In this document: positions 18,978 to 26,938 of the stretch, in pieces
Layout of the letters: each line of letters starts with the position of its first letter
Position numbering within the stretch: position 1 is the first letter of the stretch
NCBI RefSeq assembly: GCF_900115245.1
Contig: NZ_FOVT01000001.1
Span: 124,001 to 188,000 of the forward strand
Source of the DNA: Mesorhizobium sp. NFR06
Lineage (GTDB): Bacteria > Pseudomonadota > Alphaproteobacteria > Rhizobiales > Rhizobiaceae
Reading direction: 5' to 3'
Length of the DNA: 64,000 nucleotides
Made by a program: the position numbers and the translations under genes
The notes under the pieces: generated by a model
Told to the model about the DNA's origin: nothing
The model's input: only the letters and a program-made list of their open reading frames with translations
Database searches by the model: none

Positions 18978-19490
18978 CTACTTGGAGGCCGCTCTAGCCT
19001 CGAATTCCTTCGCTTCGACCGCAGGCCATTCGGCTTCTGCCTTCGCAATGACAGGCGCCGGGTTGGCATCGAAGTCTTCCTCCAGGCCCTCCCTTCCGGA
19101 GAACAGGAAGAGCTTGCCATCGACGATGCGGAAGGCTTCCGGGTCAAGGTTCGCGGATGCCTCCTTCACTGACATTCCCGCGGTGCAGAAGCCGCCGAAC
19201 TGAGGGGCATAACGCACCGGCTCGGAAACAAAGGCATCCCGGTGTTGCACGCTGGCGAAGTACCACGTCGCTCCCAGCCACTTCTTCGAGATCTTGGGCG
19301 AACCCATCGTCGCGCGACCGTCGGTGAAATATGCTACCGGATCATAACCCAGTATGGCGACGTTATCGAAGTATCCGGTATTCACCCCGTCGCCGGCGTA
19401 GGATCCACCGGTCCCGAAGAGCAGAAGGGAGGCGGCGGCTACTCCCGCACAAAGCAAACTTTCAAACGTTCTGGAACGGTTCTCTGTCAT
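18978..19490 (-). CDS. Exported YHS-domain protein
   Basis: A 170-residue protein with a signal peptide (hydrophobic core VAAASLLLFGT, then SYAG) and a YHS domain: VAILGYDPVAYFTDGRATMG, a central ATWYFASVQHRDAF and a late YAPQFGGFCTAGM. YHS domains are thought to bind metals or haem-like ligands, but the role of this exported class is unknown. The ATG at 19490 is preceded by GAAGGGGA; an upstream in-frame ATG at 19529 would overlap the ankyrin gene. It follows the ankyrin gene by 22 bases, so they form a likely two-gene operon. Confidence 0.85.
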   Translation of the reverse strand: MTENRSRTFESLLCAGVAAASLLLFGTGGSYAGDGVNTGYFDNVAILGYDPVAYFTDGRATMGSPKISKKWLGATWYFASVQHRDAFVSEPVRYAPQFGGFCTAGMSVKEASANLDPEAFRIVDGKLFLFSGREGLEEDFDANPAPVIAKAEAEWPAVEAKEFEARAASK

Positions 19491-19512
19491 GGTTCGTATC
19501 CCCTTCTCGATG

Positions 19513-20184
19513 TCAGTTGCCGAGGGCAATGCACACCTTGTGCGACGACCCCATCGTTTCTTGGGATTGGCATTTTGCGCCGTGCTTCTTGAGCAGGACC
19601 ATCACGTCGTTGCTCTGAAAGAATGTCGCGCGGCTGAGAGGCGTGTACCCGTATTCCTGGATGGCCTCGACCTGTGCACCGCGCGCGATCAACAGCTCGG
19701 CAATGGCCGTCTGATTCTCTTCCGCTGCCACATGCAGCGGCGTGATCTTGTGCGTGCTAAGCGCGTCGACCTCCGCCCCATGATCGAGTAGCAATTTTGC
19801 TATGTCCAGGCTTCCTGAATAGGCTGCCGCATGAAGCGCAGTGAAGCCGCGGTCGTTGCGGGCTTCGATGTCGGCCTTCGCCTCGATCAACACAACCGCG
19901 ACCTCGGTCCTACCGGCGAGCGCCGCATCGATCAGCGGTGTCTGACGGCTCTCGTCGCGATCGTTCACATCGGCACCTTGTGCCAGGAGTTCGGCAACCT
20001 TGCCGGCATCGCCCTCCCGAGCAGCATCATGAAGCGGCCCTGCGGCCGCCACATCACCAGCAATTCCGAGCCAGAAAATGCACGCAACGAGCGCAGCAAC
20101 GCAGACGAGCCAATTCGAGCCCATTCCGAGGGGCGTGACCCTCAGCGAGGCCATCAGCAACCGTATTCGCGTGGTGACGGTCAC
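19513..20184 (-). CDS. Exported ankyrin-repeat protein
   Basis: A 223-residue protein with an N-terminal hydrophobic signal (WLVCVAALVACIFWLGIAG) and about five ankyrin repeats from residue 50, for example TPLIDAALAGRTEVAVVLIE and TALHAAAYSGSLDIAKLLLD. Ankyrin repeats mediate protein contacts, and in bacteria small exported ones are often paired with a catalase or another redox partner. Here the partner is the YHS protein downstream. The start is uncertain: ATG 20184 gives a long n-region, and internal methionines at residues 11 and 21 are alternatives. Confidence 0.82.
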   Translation of the reverse strand: MTVTTRIRLLMASLRVTPLGMGSNWLVCVAALVACIFWLGIAGDVAAAGPLHDAAREGDAGKVAELLAQGADVNDRDESRQTPLIDAALAGRTEVAVVLIEAKADIEARNDRGFTALHAAAYSGSLDIAKLLLDHGAEVDALSTHKITPLHVAAEENQTAIAELLIARGAQVEAIQEYGYTPLSRATFFQSNDVMVLLKKHGAKCQSQETMGSSHKVCIALGN

Positions 20185-20797
20185 GACAAACCTCCGGGCG
20201 ACGTTCGCTCGCAGACCGATTTATGAGACACACTACTCCATTCGGTGTGCGGAGGCTATGGATTCCGTCATTTCACCAAAGGTAGTCGGCGATGCGCTCT
20301 AGGAGATTCTTTGCTCTAGATGGGAAACGCAGCCTCGCGCGGTCTGCTTCTGAACCAGCGCATTGCGTCCGCGCGCCGCTTCCATGCGCCATGGCAATGT
20401 CCGCATTGGGTCAGAAGCTGACGAAGCCTGAGGCGGCACGCGGAAGCCCTCGAAGCGTTTCAGCATGTCGACCTCCTCCACTGGTGGTTACACTGCTACA
20501 TCGCTTCGTGTCAGGCCCATCTCGGACAGATCGATCAGACGAAACGTTCGGCCGCAGACGTCCTACGGCTCAAGATTGTACCGTTTGAGCCGGCGACCGG
20601 AATGGACAGCTATCGCCATTTCCGGGCATTCGCCGAGACAGGAGTTGAGGTCTCGTCAGGGGTGGGTGAGCGGACGCTTCCAGCGTTCTGCTCTGTTTCC
20701 ACACTGGTTGCCGGTTGACTTACACGCGCTTTATGATTGCTGTTTAAAGCTCTGGTCGGGCCCGTTGCCCGAGCGGCGGTTGTGCCGGAGGGACTCT
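20185..20797. other. Intergenic stretch with one family D repeat
   Basis: No gene is supported here. The methyltransferase frame is open upstream from 20465, but those residues have no family character, and the ribosome site CCGGAGGGA at 20785-20793 marks the true start. The promoters of the divergent ankyrin and methyltransferase genes must lie within. The family D core is at 20408-20431. Confidence 0.45.
20408..20431. repeat. Family D dispersed repeat, copy 2 (24-base core)
   Basis: Shares 24 bases with the copies at 16103-16135 and 21972-22004, then diverges. It is preceded by TCCGCATT, similar to TCCGCTTTT at 13457, suggesting the element was once longer. Confidence 0.75.
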
Positions 20798-21622
20798 ATG
20801 GCCCAGCAGGAGCAGTGGCAGCTGGAAGGCAGCGCCGCGGAACTCTACGAGCGTTACTTGGTCCCAGCAATTACCGCCCGGTGGGCAGCCGACCTGGTGG
20901 ATCGTGCTGCGCCTCAATCTGGTGAGCGGGTTCTGGACCTGGCCTGCGGCACCGGCGTGGTGGCACGCGTTGCGGCCGAGCGTATGGGAGGGGGGCAGGT
21001 CGTCGGCCTCGACATCAATACGGGCATGCTTGCCGTTGCTCGATCGCTCCCGACGGGCGCTGGACCGCGTATTGACTGGTGCGAGGGAAGCGCGCTCGAA
21101 ATGCCGTTCACCGACTCCACCTTCGATCTGGTTCTTTGCCAACTCGGACTGCAGTTTTTCCCGGACCGATCGGGTGCGCTACGTGAAATGTTCCGGGTGC
21201 TGGTGCCTAACGGCCGATTGGCCTTAAGCGTTTTCAGCGCTATTGACCACACTCCTGCGGCGAAGGCTCTGGCAGATGCCTTGGACCGACATGTCGGGCC
21301 AGGCGCTTCGGCAACCAAACGGTCCGAGCATTCGCTCGCCGATGCTGACGAGCTTTACCGACTAGTGGCTGGCGCGGGCTTTCGCCATGTGACCGTCCAC
21401 ACGATTACCCAGAGCATCCGATTCCCCTCGCCAAAGGAATACGTGCGACTACAGCTAGCAGCAACTCCCCAGGCTGGACTGGTGAGCGGAATGGACGCCG
21501 GACATCGCGACGCAGTAATCACAGCGATCACGGGTGATCTAAGTTCCTCGCTGGCAATCTATTCAAGTGGAGGCGAGTTGACGTTCCCCCAAGAGGCTCA
21601 TGTCCTGGTCGCTCGCAGGTAG
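20798..21622 (+). CDS. Class I SAM-dependent methyltransferase (UbiE-like)
   Basis: A 274-residue methyltransferase. Motif I VLDLACGTG is at 45-53, the acidic end of strand beta-2 is LDINTGML, and the motif IV region FDLVLCQLGLQFFPD is followed by FRVLVPNGRLALSVF, the UbiE/COQ5-like pattern. ATG 20798 is preceded by CGGAGGGA. No operon neighbour hints at the substrate, so only the general reaction (methyl transfer from S-adenosylmethionine) is supported. Confidence 0.85.
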   Translation: MAQQEQWQLEGSAAELYERYLVPAITARWAADLVDRAAPQSGERVLDLACGTGVVARVAAERMGGGQVVGLDINTGMLAVARSLPTGAGPRIDWCEGSALEMPFTDSTFDLVLCQLGLQFFPDRSGALREMFRVLVPNGRLALSVFSAIDHTPAAKALADALDRHVGPGASATKRSEHSLADADELYRLVAGAGFRHVTVHTITQSIRFPSPKEYVRLQLAATPQAGLVSGMDAGHRDAVITAITGDLSSSLAIYSSGGELTFPQEAHVLVARR

Positions 21623-22096
21623 CAGTTGTCTTTGCGGCGTGAGCATCGCTGTGATGCTCGGTTCCTCCTGACGGTCGGGATCCATCGACCGCACGCGATG
21701 CAATCGCTAAGCTGCGGGCGGCAAATCCCCGCGTCTCGATCGCCGTCATGAAGGCAAGCCACCCGCTGCGCCACAGTCCGCGACTGCTCGACATGTTTGC
21801 GGAAGGGTGGCGGCTGGCTGGCTGGCCCGAGGAATGAGCGGTTGCTGGGCTACGCCAAAGTGCTCCGCCCTTGAGGCGCGCAACCGGGCATCGAGCTTGG
21901 ATCGACCATCCAAATGGCAGCTTTCCGCCGGCCTGACGTCCGGTCGAACTCGCCGTAGTCTATGACCGCTTAGGGTCAGAAGCTGACGAAGCCTGATGCC
22001 ATCAAATGGCCGAAGGGACATTCGAACGCTGACCGCAGGGACAGCTTTCTGGCTTGTGGTCGGCGTCGATACCGGTCAACGCTCCATGCCCGCGGC
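21623..22096. other. Intergenic stretch with one family D repeat
   Basis: This gap lies between the convergent methyltransferase and amino-acid permease genes. It holds a 33-base family D copy at 21972-22004. I see no supported gene; short frames around 21660-21840 have no recognisable similarity. Confidence 0.45.
21972..22004. repeat. Family D dispersed repeat, copy 3
   Basis: Identical over 33 bases to 16103-16135. It marks the end of the loose region that starts near 10.8 kb, since the next genes form a compact operon. Confidence 0.8.
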
Positions 22097-22744
22097 TCAG
22101 CGCGCCGCCGCGCGCTTCTCCAGCGAACGTGCATATTGCGTTAGCGGAAAGCACATGACGAAGAAGATCAGCGCCACCAGTCCGTAGACCTTGAACGGTT
22201 CGAAGGTGGCGTTGTTGATGGCGTTCGAGGTCCTGACCAGCTCCTCGAAGCCGATGATCGAGGTCAGCGCCGTCGATTTGATCAACTGCACCAGGAAGCC
22301 GACGGTCGGCGCGCGGGTGATCGAGAACGCCTGCGGCAGGATGATCAGCCTGAGCTCCTGCAGGTAATGCAGCCCGAGGCTGGCGCCGGCGTCCCACTGT
22401 CCGCGCGGCAACGCGTCGACGCCGCTGCGCCAGATCTCGGCCAGATAGGCGCTGGCGAAAAAAGTCAGCCCGAGCGCCGCCGCCGTCCACGGCTCGATCC
22501 GCAGCCCAAGCATCGGCAGGCCGAAGAACATCAGGAACAGCTGCATCAGGAGCGGCGTGCCCTGGAACAGCGCGATATAGCCGGATGCGATCCGCTTGAT
22601 CCATTTGGTCTTGGCGATGCGCAAGAACAGCACCACCAGCCCGACCAGCGCGCCGCCGACGAAGGCGGCAAGCGACAACAGCACCGTCCAGCGCGCGGCG
22701 AGCAGCAGGTTGCGCATTATGTCCCAGAAGGTGAATTCGATCAT
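22097..22744 (-). CDS. Polar amino-acid ABC permease, second subunit
   Basis: A 215-residue HisM/GlnP-type permease with about five membrane spans. The family loop reads WDAGASLGLHYLQELRLIILPQAF, matching the EAA/GAxxLG pattern of the polar amino-acid class. Its ATG overlaps the stop of the first permease (ATGA). It is the last gene of an operon with a ureohydrolase and a binding protein, so the cargo may be a guanidino compound such as agmatine, guanidinobutyrate or arginine; this is inferred from context. Confidence 0.9.
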   Translation of the reverse strand: MIEFTFWDIMRNLLLAARWTVLLSLAAFVGGALVGLVVLFLRIAKTKWIKRIASGYIALFQGTPLLMQLFLMFFGLPMLGLRIEPWTAAALGLTFFASAYLAEIWRSGVDALPRGQWDAGASLGLHYLQELRLIILPQAFSITRAPTVGFLVQLIKSTALTSIIGFEELVRTSNAINNATFEPFKVYGLVALIFFVMCFPLTQYARSLEKRAAAR

Positions 22745-23409
22745 GACACGCCGGCCCCCAGAACGCGGCGTCCGCCGCCGACCAGCAGCCGGCGCAACCC
22801 CATCGACAGGCCGAGATAGACCATGGTCACCACGAAATAGGTTTCGAAGGCGCGAAAGGTGCGGGCCTGCAGCATGTCGGCCTCGTAGGTCAGCTCGCGC
22901 ACCGCAATCTGCGACACCACGGCCGATTCCAGCATCATGATCACGATCTGGCTGGTCAGCGCCGGGTAGATCACCTTGAGCGCTTGCGGCAGCACGATCT
23001 TGACGAACACCTGGCGCGGCCTGAGGCCAAGCGCCAGCGCGGCTTCCGTCTGTCCGCGCGGCACGGCGTCGAGCCCGGCGCCGACGATCTCGATCGTATA
23101 GGCCGCCATGTTGAGCGTCATCGCCAGCATGGCGGCCAGGATCGGATCGAGCCTGATGCCGAGGCTTGGCAGGCCGAAGAAGATGAAGAACAGCTGCACC
23201 AGGAACGGCGTGTTGCGCATCACCTCGACATAGGACGCGATCGCCAGCCGAAGCGGCTTCGGGCCGTTTCTTTTGCTGGCGGCGCCGAGGATGCTGAGGA
23301 AGGTTCCGGCCAGCGTGGTGACGGCGATCAGAAGGATCGTCGTCGCCGCGCCGCGCGCTATCGCGCCCACGGCACCCGCAAGCCAGCCGAAGTCGAGGCT
23401 GTAGCCCAT
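22741..23409 (-). CDS. Polar amino-acid ABC permease, first subunit
   Basis: A 222-residue HisQ/GlnP-type permease. The family loop is TEAALALGLRPRQVFVKIVLPQAL, and about five hydrophobic segments are visible. It follows the binding protein after a gap holding a terminator-like hairpin, and it overlaps the second permease by four bases. No ATP-binding subunit is encoded here, so the system must borrow one from elsewhere in the genome. Confidence 0.9.
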   Translation of the reverse strand: MGYSLDFGWLAGAVGAIARGAATTILLIAVTTLAGTFLSILGAASKRNGPKPLRLAIASYVEVMRNTPFLVQLFFIFFGLPSLGIRLDPILAAMLAMTLNMAAYTIEIVGAGLDAVPRGQTEAALALGLRPRQVFVKIVLPQALKVIYPALTSQIVIMMLESAVVSQIAVRELTYEADMLQARTFRAFETYFVVTMVYLGLSMGLRRLLVGGGRRVLGAGVS

Positions 23410-23438
23410 GGCGATTGACCTTGTTGGAAGCGCCTGCC

Positions 23439-23480
23439 GAAAAAGAGCGGTTCAGTGCTTCTTGGGTGCCCGAACCGCTC
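23439..23480 (-). terminator. Hairpin with T-run (attenuator-like) after the binding-protein gene
   Basis: On the transcribed strand, GAGCGGTTC pairs with GAACCGCTC (9 bp, 18-base loop) and is followed at once by TTTTTC. It lies six bases after the binding-protein stop and before the permease genes. It should terminate part of the transcripts and so favour the binding protein. Confidence 0.7.
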
Positions 23481-23486
23481 CGAGGA

Positions 23487-24287
23487 TCAATCCTTGAGGT
23501 TGTCAGGATTGAGCGGCGTCTTCAGCCAGGCCTTCGAGCTTTCGTCCAGCTTGCCATCGGCCAGCATCTTGGCGACGGCGTCGTTCACCGCCTTCTTCAG
23601 CCGGTCCTCGTTCTTGTTGAGGCCGATATGCGAGGGCGAGGTGAGCAGTTGGAATTTCTGCTCAGGTGCAAGCGCGTCCTGCTTGGCCAGCACCTGTGCG
23701 CCGACGTCGTTGCCGACCACCATCAACTGGGTCTGGCCCGAGATGAAGGCCTGGATGACGGAATTGTAGTTGTCGAAACGGCGGATGTCGGCCGAAGCCG
23801 GCGCCGCTTCGGTGAGCGAGGTATCCTCCAGCGTGCCGCGGTTGACGGCGATCGACTTGTCGGCGAGGTCTTCCTTGCCTTTGACCGCCGTTGCTTTCGG
23901 GCCGATGACGGCGATGTAGTAGGGCGCGTAAGCGGCGGCGAAGTCGATCACCTGCTCACGCTCCTTGGAGTAGCCGACGCTCATCAGGATATCGACGCGC
24001 TTGTCGGTGAGGTACGGAATGCGGTTCTGGCCGGTGACGCTGACCAGGTTGAGCTTCACCTTCAAGGAATCGGCGATCGCCTGCGCGACGTCGATGTCGT
24101 AGCCCTTGATGCTCATATCGGCGCTGGCCGAGGAGAAGGGCGGGAAGTCCGAGAAGATGCCGACATTGATGGCGCCGGCCTTGGTGATGTCGTCGACGGC
24201 GTCGGCCTTGGCCTGCGTGGCGAGGGCGGCGGCGCCGAGCATTACGGCTGCCGTGATGGCGGATTTCAGTGCGTTACGAAGAGTCAT
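23487..24287 (-). CDS. Periplasmic polar amino-acid-binding protein (family 3)
   Basis: A 266-residue binding protein with a signal peptide (AVMLGAAALATQAKA). The family-3 landmarks are DFPPFSSASADMSIKGYDIDVAQAIADSL and the ligand-loop region DKRVDILMSVGYSKEREQ. ATG 24287 is chosen over ATG 24293 because CAGGGGA lies six bases ahead of it but touches the other. It is co-oriented with the upstream ureohydrolase gene, 116 bases away. The ligand is probably a cationic amino acid or guanidino compound. Confidence 0.88.
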   Translation of the reverse strand: MTLRNALKSAITAAVMLGAAALATQAKADAVDDITKAGAINVGIFSDFPPFSSASADMSIKGYDIDVAQAIADSLKVKLNLVSVTGQNRIPYLTDKRVDILMSVGYSKEREQVIDFAAAYAPYYIAVIGPKATAVKGKEDLADKSIAVNRGTLEDTSLTEAAPASADIRRFDNYNSVIQAFISGQTQLMVVGNDVGAQVLAKQDALAPEQKFQLLTSPSHIGLNKNEDRLKKAVNDAVAKMLADGKLDESSKAWLKTPLNPDNLKD

Positions 24288-24355
24288 TGTCATTCCCCTG
24301 CTGGAAGCTTGTTGTTGAAACCGGCCGCCGGCTCCAGCGCGGCGGCCGTATTGGT

Positions 24356-24400
24356 AGAGCAATTCCAGGAGACGCGGTTTTCCGTCCGGAATTGCGTGAG
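24356..24400. repeat. Family A palindromic intergenic repeat, copy 2
   Basis: Runs from AGAGCAATTCCAGGAG to CCGGAATTGCGTGAG, giving arms GCAATTCC/GGAATTGC that pair perfectly. It lies between the ureohydrolase stop and the binding-protein start, so it would form a hairpin in their shared transcript. Confidence 0.8.
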
Positions 24401-24403
24401 GCA

Positions 24404-25459
24404 TCAGCCCTTCCTGATCGCCGGGCTGAACACCATCAGGCTCAGGATCTCGAACAGCACCTGGGCGCCGACATGGGCGGTGTTGGTGGTCGCGTCATAT
24501 TGCGGCGCCACCTCGACGACGTCGCCGCCGACGATGTTGAGGCCCTTGAGGCCGCGCAGCAATTCAAGCACCTCGCGCGTCGTCAGGCCGCCGACCTCGG
24601 GCGTGCCGGTGCCCGGCGCGAAGGCTGGATCGATGCTGTCGACGTCGAAGGAGATGTAGGTCGGACCGTCGCCGACGATCCTGCGCGCCTTCTCGATGAT
24701 GGCGGGGATGCCGAGTGCGGTCACTTCCTCGGCGTGCACGACGGTCATGCCGGACTCATAGGTGAACTCCCACAGATATTCGGCCGAGCCTCGGATGCCG
24801 ATCTGGATGGTGCGTGAGGGATCGAGCACGCCGTCCAGCACCGCGTTGCGGAACGGCCCACCGTGGTGGAACTTGGTCATATCGAACAGCCCGCTGGTGT
24901 CGCAGTGGGCGTCGATATGGATCATGCCGACCGGCGCCTTTTTGCCGACCGCCTTCAGGATCGGATGGCTGATCGAATGGTCGCCGCCGACCGAAAGCGG
25001 CAACACTCCGGCATCGACGATCTGGTTGGTGCGCTTTTCGATGTCCTCATGGCTGATCTCCAGCCGGTAGCGGCTGCGGAACGGCGTGTCGCCGATGTCG
25101 GCGACGCGAAGCTCATGCGTCGGCGCGCATTCCAGCACATGATTGTAGGGGCCGATGCGTTCGATGGCGCGTAGCGCGCGTGGTCCGAAGCGCGAGCCGG
25201 GACGGTTGGTGACGCCGAGGTCCATCGGCACGCCGATCATCGCCACCTGCAGGTCGCCGAAGTCCGGATTGTCGGCGGCGATTTCGCGGTAAGGCGCGGC
25301 GAGGAAGGTCGGGATGCCGGCATAGGGCGCCAGCCGGGTGCCCGACTTGTTGAAGATCTTGTCGGCGACCTTGCGGAATTTCGGGTCGAACATCTCGCCG
25401 CCATGGCTCTCGCCATATTTGCGGCGCAACGCTTCGAGCTTGCCGCGATCGTAACCCAT
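24404..25459 (-). CDS. Ureohydrolase (agmatinase/guanidinobutyrase-like)
   Basis: A 351-residue member of the arginase superfamily, which hydrolyses guanidino groups to urea. All six manganese ligands are visible: His161 (GGDHS), Asp183, His185 and Asp187 (DAHCD), Asp272 and Asp274 (FDVDSIDPAFAPGTGTPE). An N-terminal extension of about 45 residues is longer than in Escherichia coli agmatinase and typical of the guanidinobutyrase/guanidinopropionase branch. ATG 25459 is preceded by GAGGAGGA. It heads the operon with the ABC transporter. Agmatine, 4-guanidinobutyrate or 3-guanidinopropionate are the likely substrates. Confidence 0.88.
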   Translation of the reverse strand: MGYDRGKLEALRRKYGESHGGEMFDPKFRKVADKIFNKSGTRLAPYAGIPTFLAAPYREIAADNPDFGDLQVAMIGVPMDLGVTNRPGSRFGPRALRAIERIGPYNHVLECAPTHELRVADIGDTPFRSRYRLEISHEDIEKRTNQIVDAGVLPLSVGGDHSISHPILKAVGKKAPVGMIHIDAHCDTSGLFDMTKFHHGGPFRNAVLDGVLDPSRTIQIGIRGSAEYLWEFTYESGMTVVHAEEVTALGIPAIIEKARRIVGDGPTYISFDVDSIDPAFAPGTGTPEVGGLTTREVLELLRGLKGLNIVGGDVVEVAPQYDATTNTAHVGAQVLFEILSLMVFSPAIRKG

Positions 25460-25652
25460 ATCCGGTCCTCCTCTGTGACTGCTTGCGGCGCTGTTCGCGT
25501 GGATGGTTGCCAAGCCGGCCGCTGTCCAAGCCATTTGTTCGGCCGGATGTTTATCCCGCTGGCGCCTGCGGATTCCACGTCTCTTGAAGCTGTTCCGGCA
25601 AAAGTGTCGGGCAGCGGCATTGAAAAATCAATTGATATTGTTAGGGTCTTTG

Positions 25653-25671
25653 TTGTGAGAAAATCTCACAA
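25653..25671. promoter_or_regulatory. Palindromic operator between ureohydrolase and LysR genes
   Basis: A perfect palindrome TTGTGAGA-AAA-TCTCACAA lies just before the LysR ribosome site (TAGGAG) and about 195 bases from the ureohydrolase start. Its form fits the T-N11-A dyad bound by LysR-type regulators. The regulator probably uses it to control itself and the divergent operon. Confidence 0.65.
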
Positions 25672-25685
25672 AGTAGGAGCCCTTC

Positions 25686-26669
25686 ATGGCCAAGCGCCTG
25701 CCGCCTTTGAATCCGTTGCGCGCCTTCGAAGCCACGGCGCGGCATGCTTCGCTGACCAAGGCGGCGGGTGAGCTCAATGTCACCCACGGCGCCGTCAGCC
25801 ACCAGATCAAGGCGCTCGAGCAGTCGCTCGGCGTAAAGCTCTTCGAGCGCACCGGCCAGCGCGTCAAGCTGACGCCGCACGGTGCCGAGTTCCTGCCGGC
25901 GGTGTCGGCCGCCTTCGAGGGCATCGCCGCCGCCACCCAGCGCATGACGCGGCCGGCGAGCGCCGGCGCGCTCTCGGTGTCGTGCGTGCCGGCGCTGCTG
26001 CTGCTTTGGATGACGCCGCGGCTCGGTTCCTTCACCGCGCAATATCCCGACATACAGCTCACCCTTATCCCATCCAACGACGCCCGCGATATTCGCGCCC
26101 CGCAGATCGATGTCTGCGTGCACTATGGCGACGGCGGCTGGACCGATTGCTGGATGCGCAAATGGTCCGGGCTGGAACTCTTTCCCGTGGTCAGTCCGAC
26201 ATTAATCAACAATCGCCCGATCCGCAGTGTCCGCGACCTCGTCGACCACGTCTTCCTGCATGGCGACGACGGCCGCGAATGGCACACCTGGCTGGCCGCC
26301 GCCGACGCGCTCGATCTGGAGCGCGGCCGCCGCCACCATCTTGGCGACGCGCGCATGGCGACGGAAGCCGCCGTGCACGGCCATGGCGTGGCGCTCGGCG
26401 ATTCCGTCACCGCGCGCGCCTTGCTCGCCAGGGGCATGCTCGTCGCGCCCTTCACCTTGTCGGTGCCGGCGGTCGATGATTTCTACGTCGTCTGTCGCAA
26501 CGAGATGCGTTCGGCGCCGATCGTGCAGCTCTTCATCGACTGGCTATTCGCCGAGAAGGAGAAGGACGAGGGGCGCGCCGACGCGCCGGTGGCCGGTCGC
26601 GTGCCAAGCCGCAGGAAGCGTCCAGCCCTCAAGGTCGTCGGGGCCAGAGCAATTCCAGGAAAAATGTGA
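25686..26669 (+). CDS. LysR-family regulator (GcvA-like)
   Basis: A 327-residue regulator. The N-terminal helix-turn-helix (PLNPLRAFEATARHASLTKA to VKLFERTGQRVKLT) is of the GcvA/AmpR class, followed by the effector-binding domain. It is divergent from the ureohydrolase/ABC operon and so probably controls it through the palindrome at 25653-25671. The last seven codons (RAIPGKM) and the stop lie within a family A repeat, so the C-terminus has been rewritten by repeat insertion. The tail from about residue 285 is charged and likely unstructured. Confidence 0.9.
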   Translation: MAKRLPPLNPLRAFEATARHASLTKAAGELNVTHGAVSHQIKALEQSLGVKLFERTGQRVKLTPHGAEFLPAVSAAFEGIAAATQRMTRPASAGALSVSCVPALLLLWMTPRLGSFTAQYPDIQLTLIPSNDARDIRAPQIDVCVHYGDGGWTDCWMRKWSGLELFPVVSPTLINNRPIRSVRDLVDHVFLHGDDGREWHTWLAAADALDLERGRRHHLGDARMATEAAVHGHGVALGDSVTARALLARGMLVAPFTLSVPAVDDFYVVCRNEMRSAPIVQLFIDWLFAEKEKDEGRADAPVAGRVPSRRKRPALKVVGARAIPGKM

Positions 26670-26717
26670 ACGGTTAGGCTCGGCGACTTCGCCGCAGCCG
26701 CCGTCCGGGATTGCGTT
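26646..26717. repeat. Family A palindromic repeat, copy 3 (with internal insertion)
   Basis: Starts AGAGCAATTCCAGGAAAA and ends GTCCGGGATTGCGTTA. Compared with copy 2 it has about 28 extra bases in the centre, forming their own dyad (CGGCGACTTCGCCG). It overlaps the last seven codons and the stop of the LysR gene. Confidence 0.75.
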
Positions 26718-26830
26718 AAAAAACGATAGGCCGGCGTCTTGATGGCTGGACTTGCGTCGCCGCTTTTTGTCGGGCCAGCTTGCAAAGCAGGAAGCGCGTT
26801 CGAAAATACAATGCTAAGAGGCAGTTGGCT

Positions 26831-26879
26831 GAAGCAATTCCTGGAAAGCCGCGCGACGGTCTTCCATCCGGAATTGCTC
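26831..26879. repeat. Family A palindromic repeat, copy 4
   Basis: Arms GAAGCAATTCCTGG and CCGGAATTGCTC flank a short centre. It lies 60 bases before pncB and only about 115 bases after copy 3, so the two sit back to back in one intergenic gap. Confidence 0.75.
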
Positions 26880-26938
26880 AAAAGGACTTGAAGCGTCGCG
26901 CCTGCGTTTGCGTGGGTTGTGCTTTTGGATGAGCAAGC

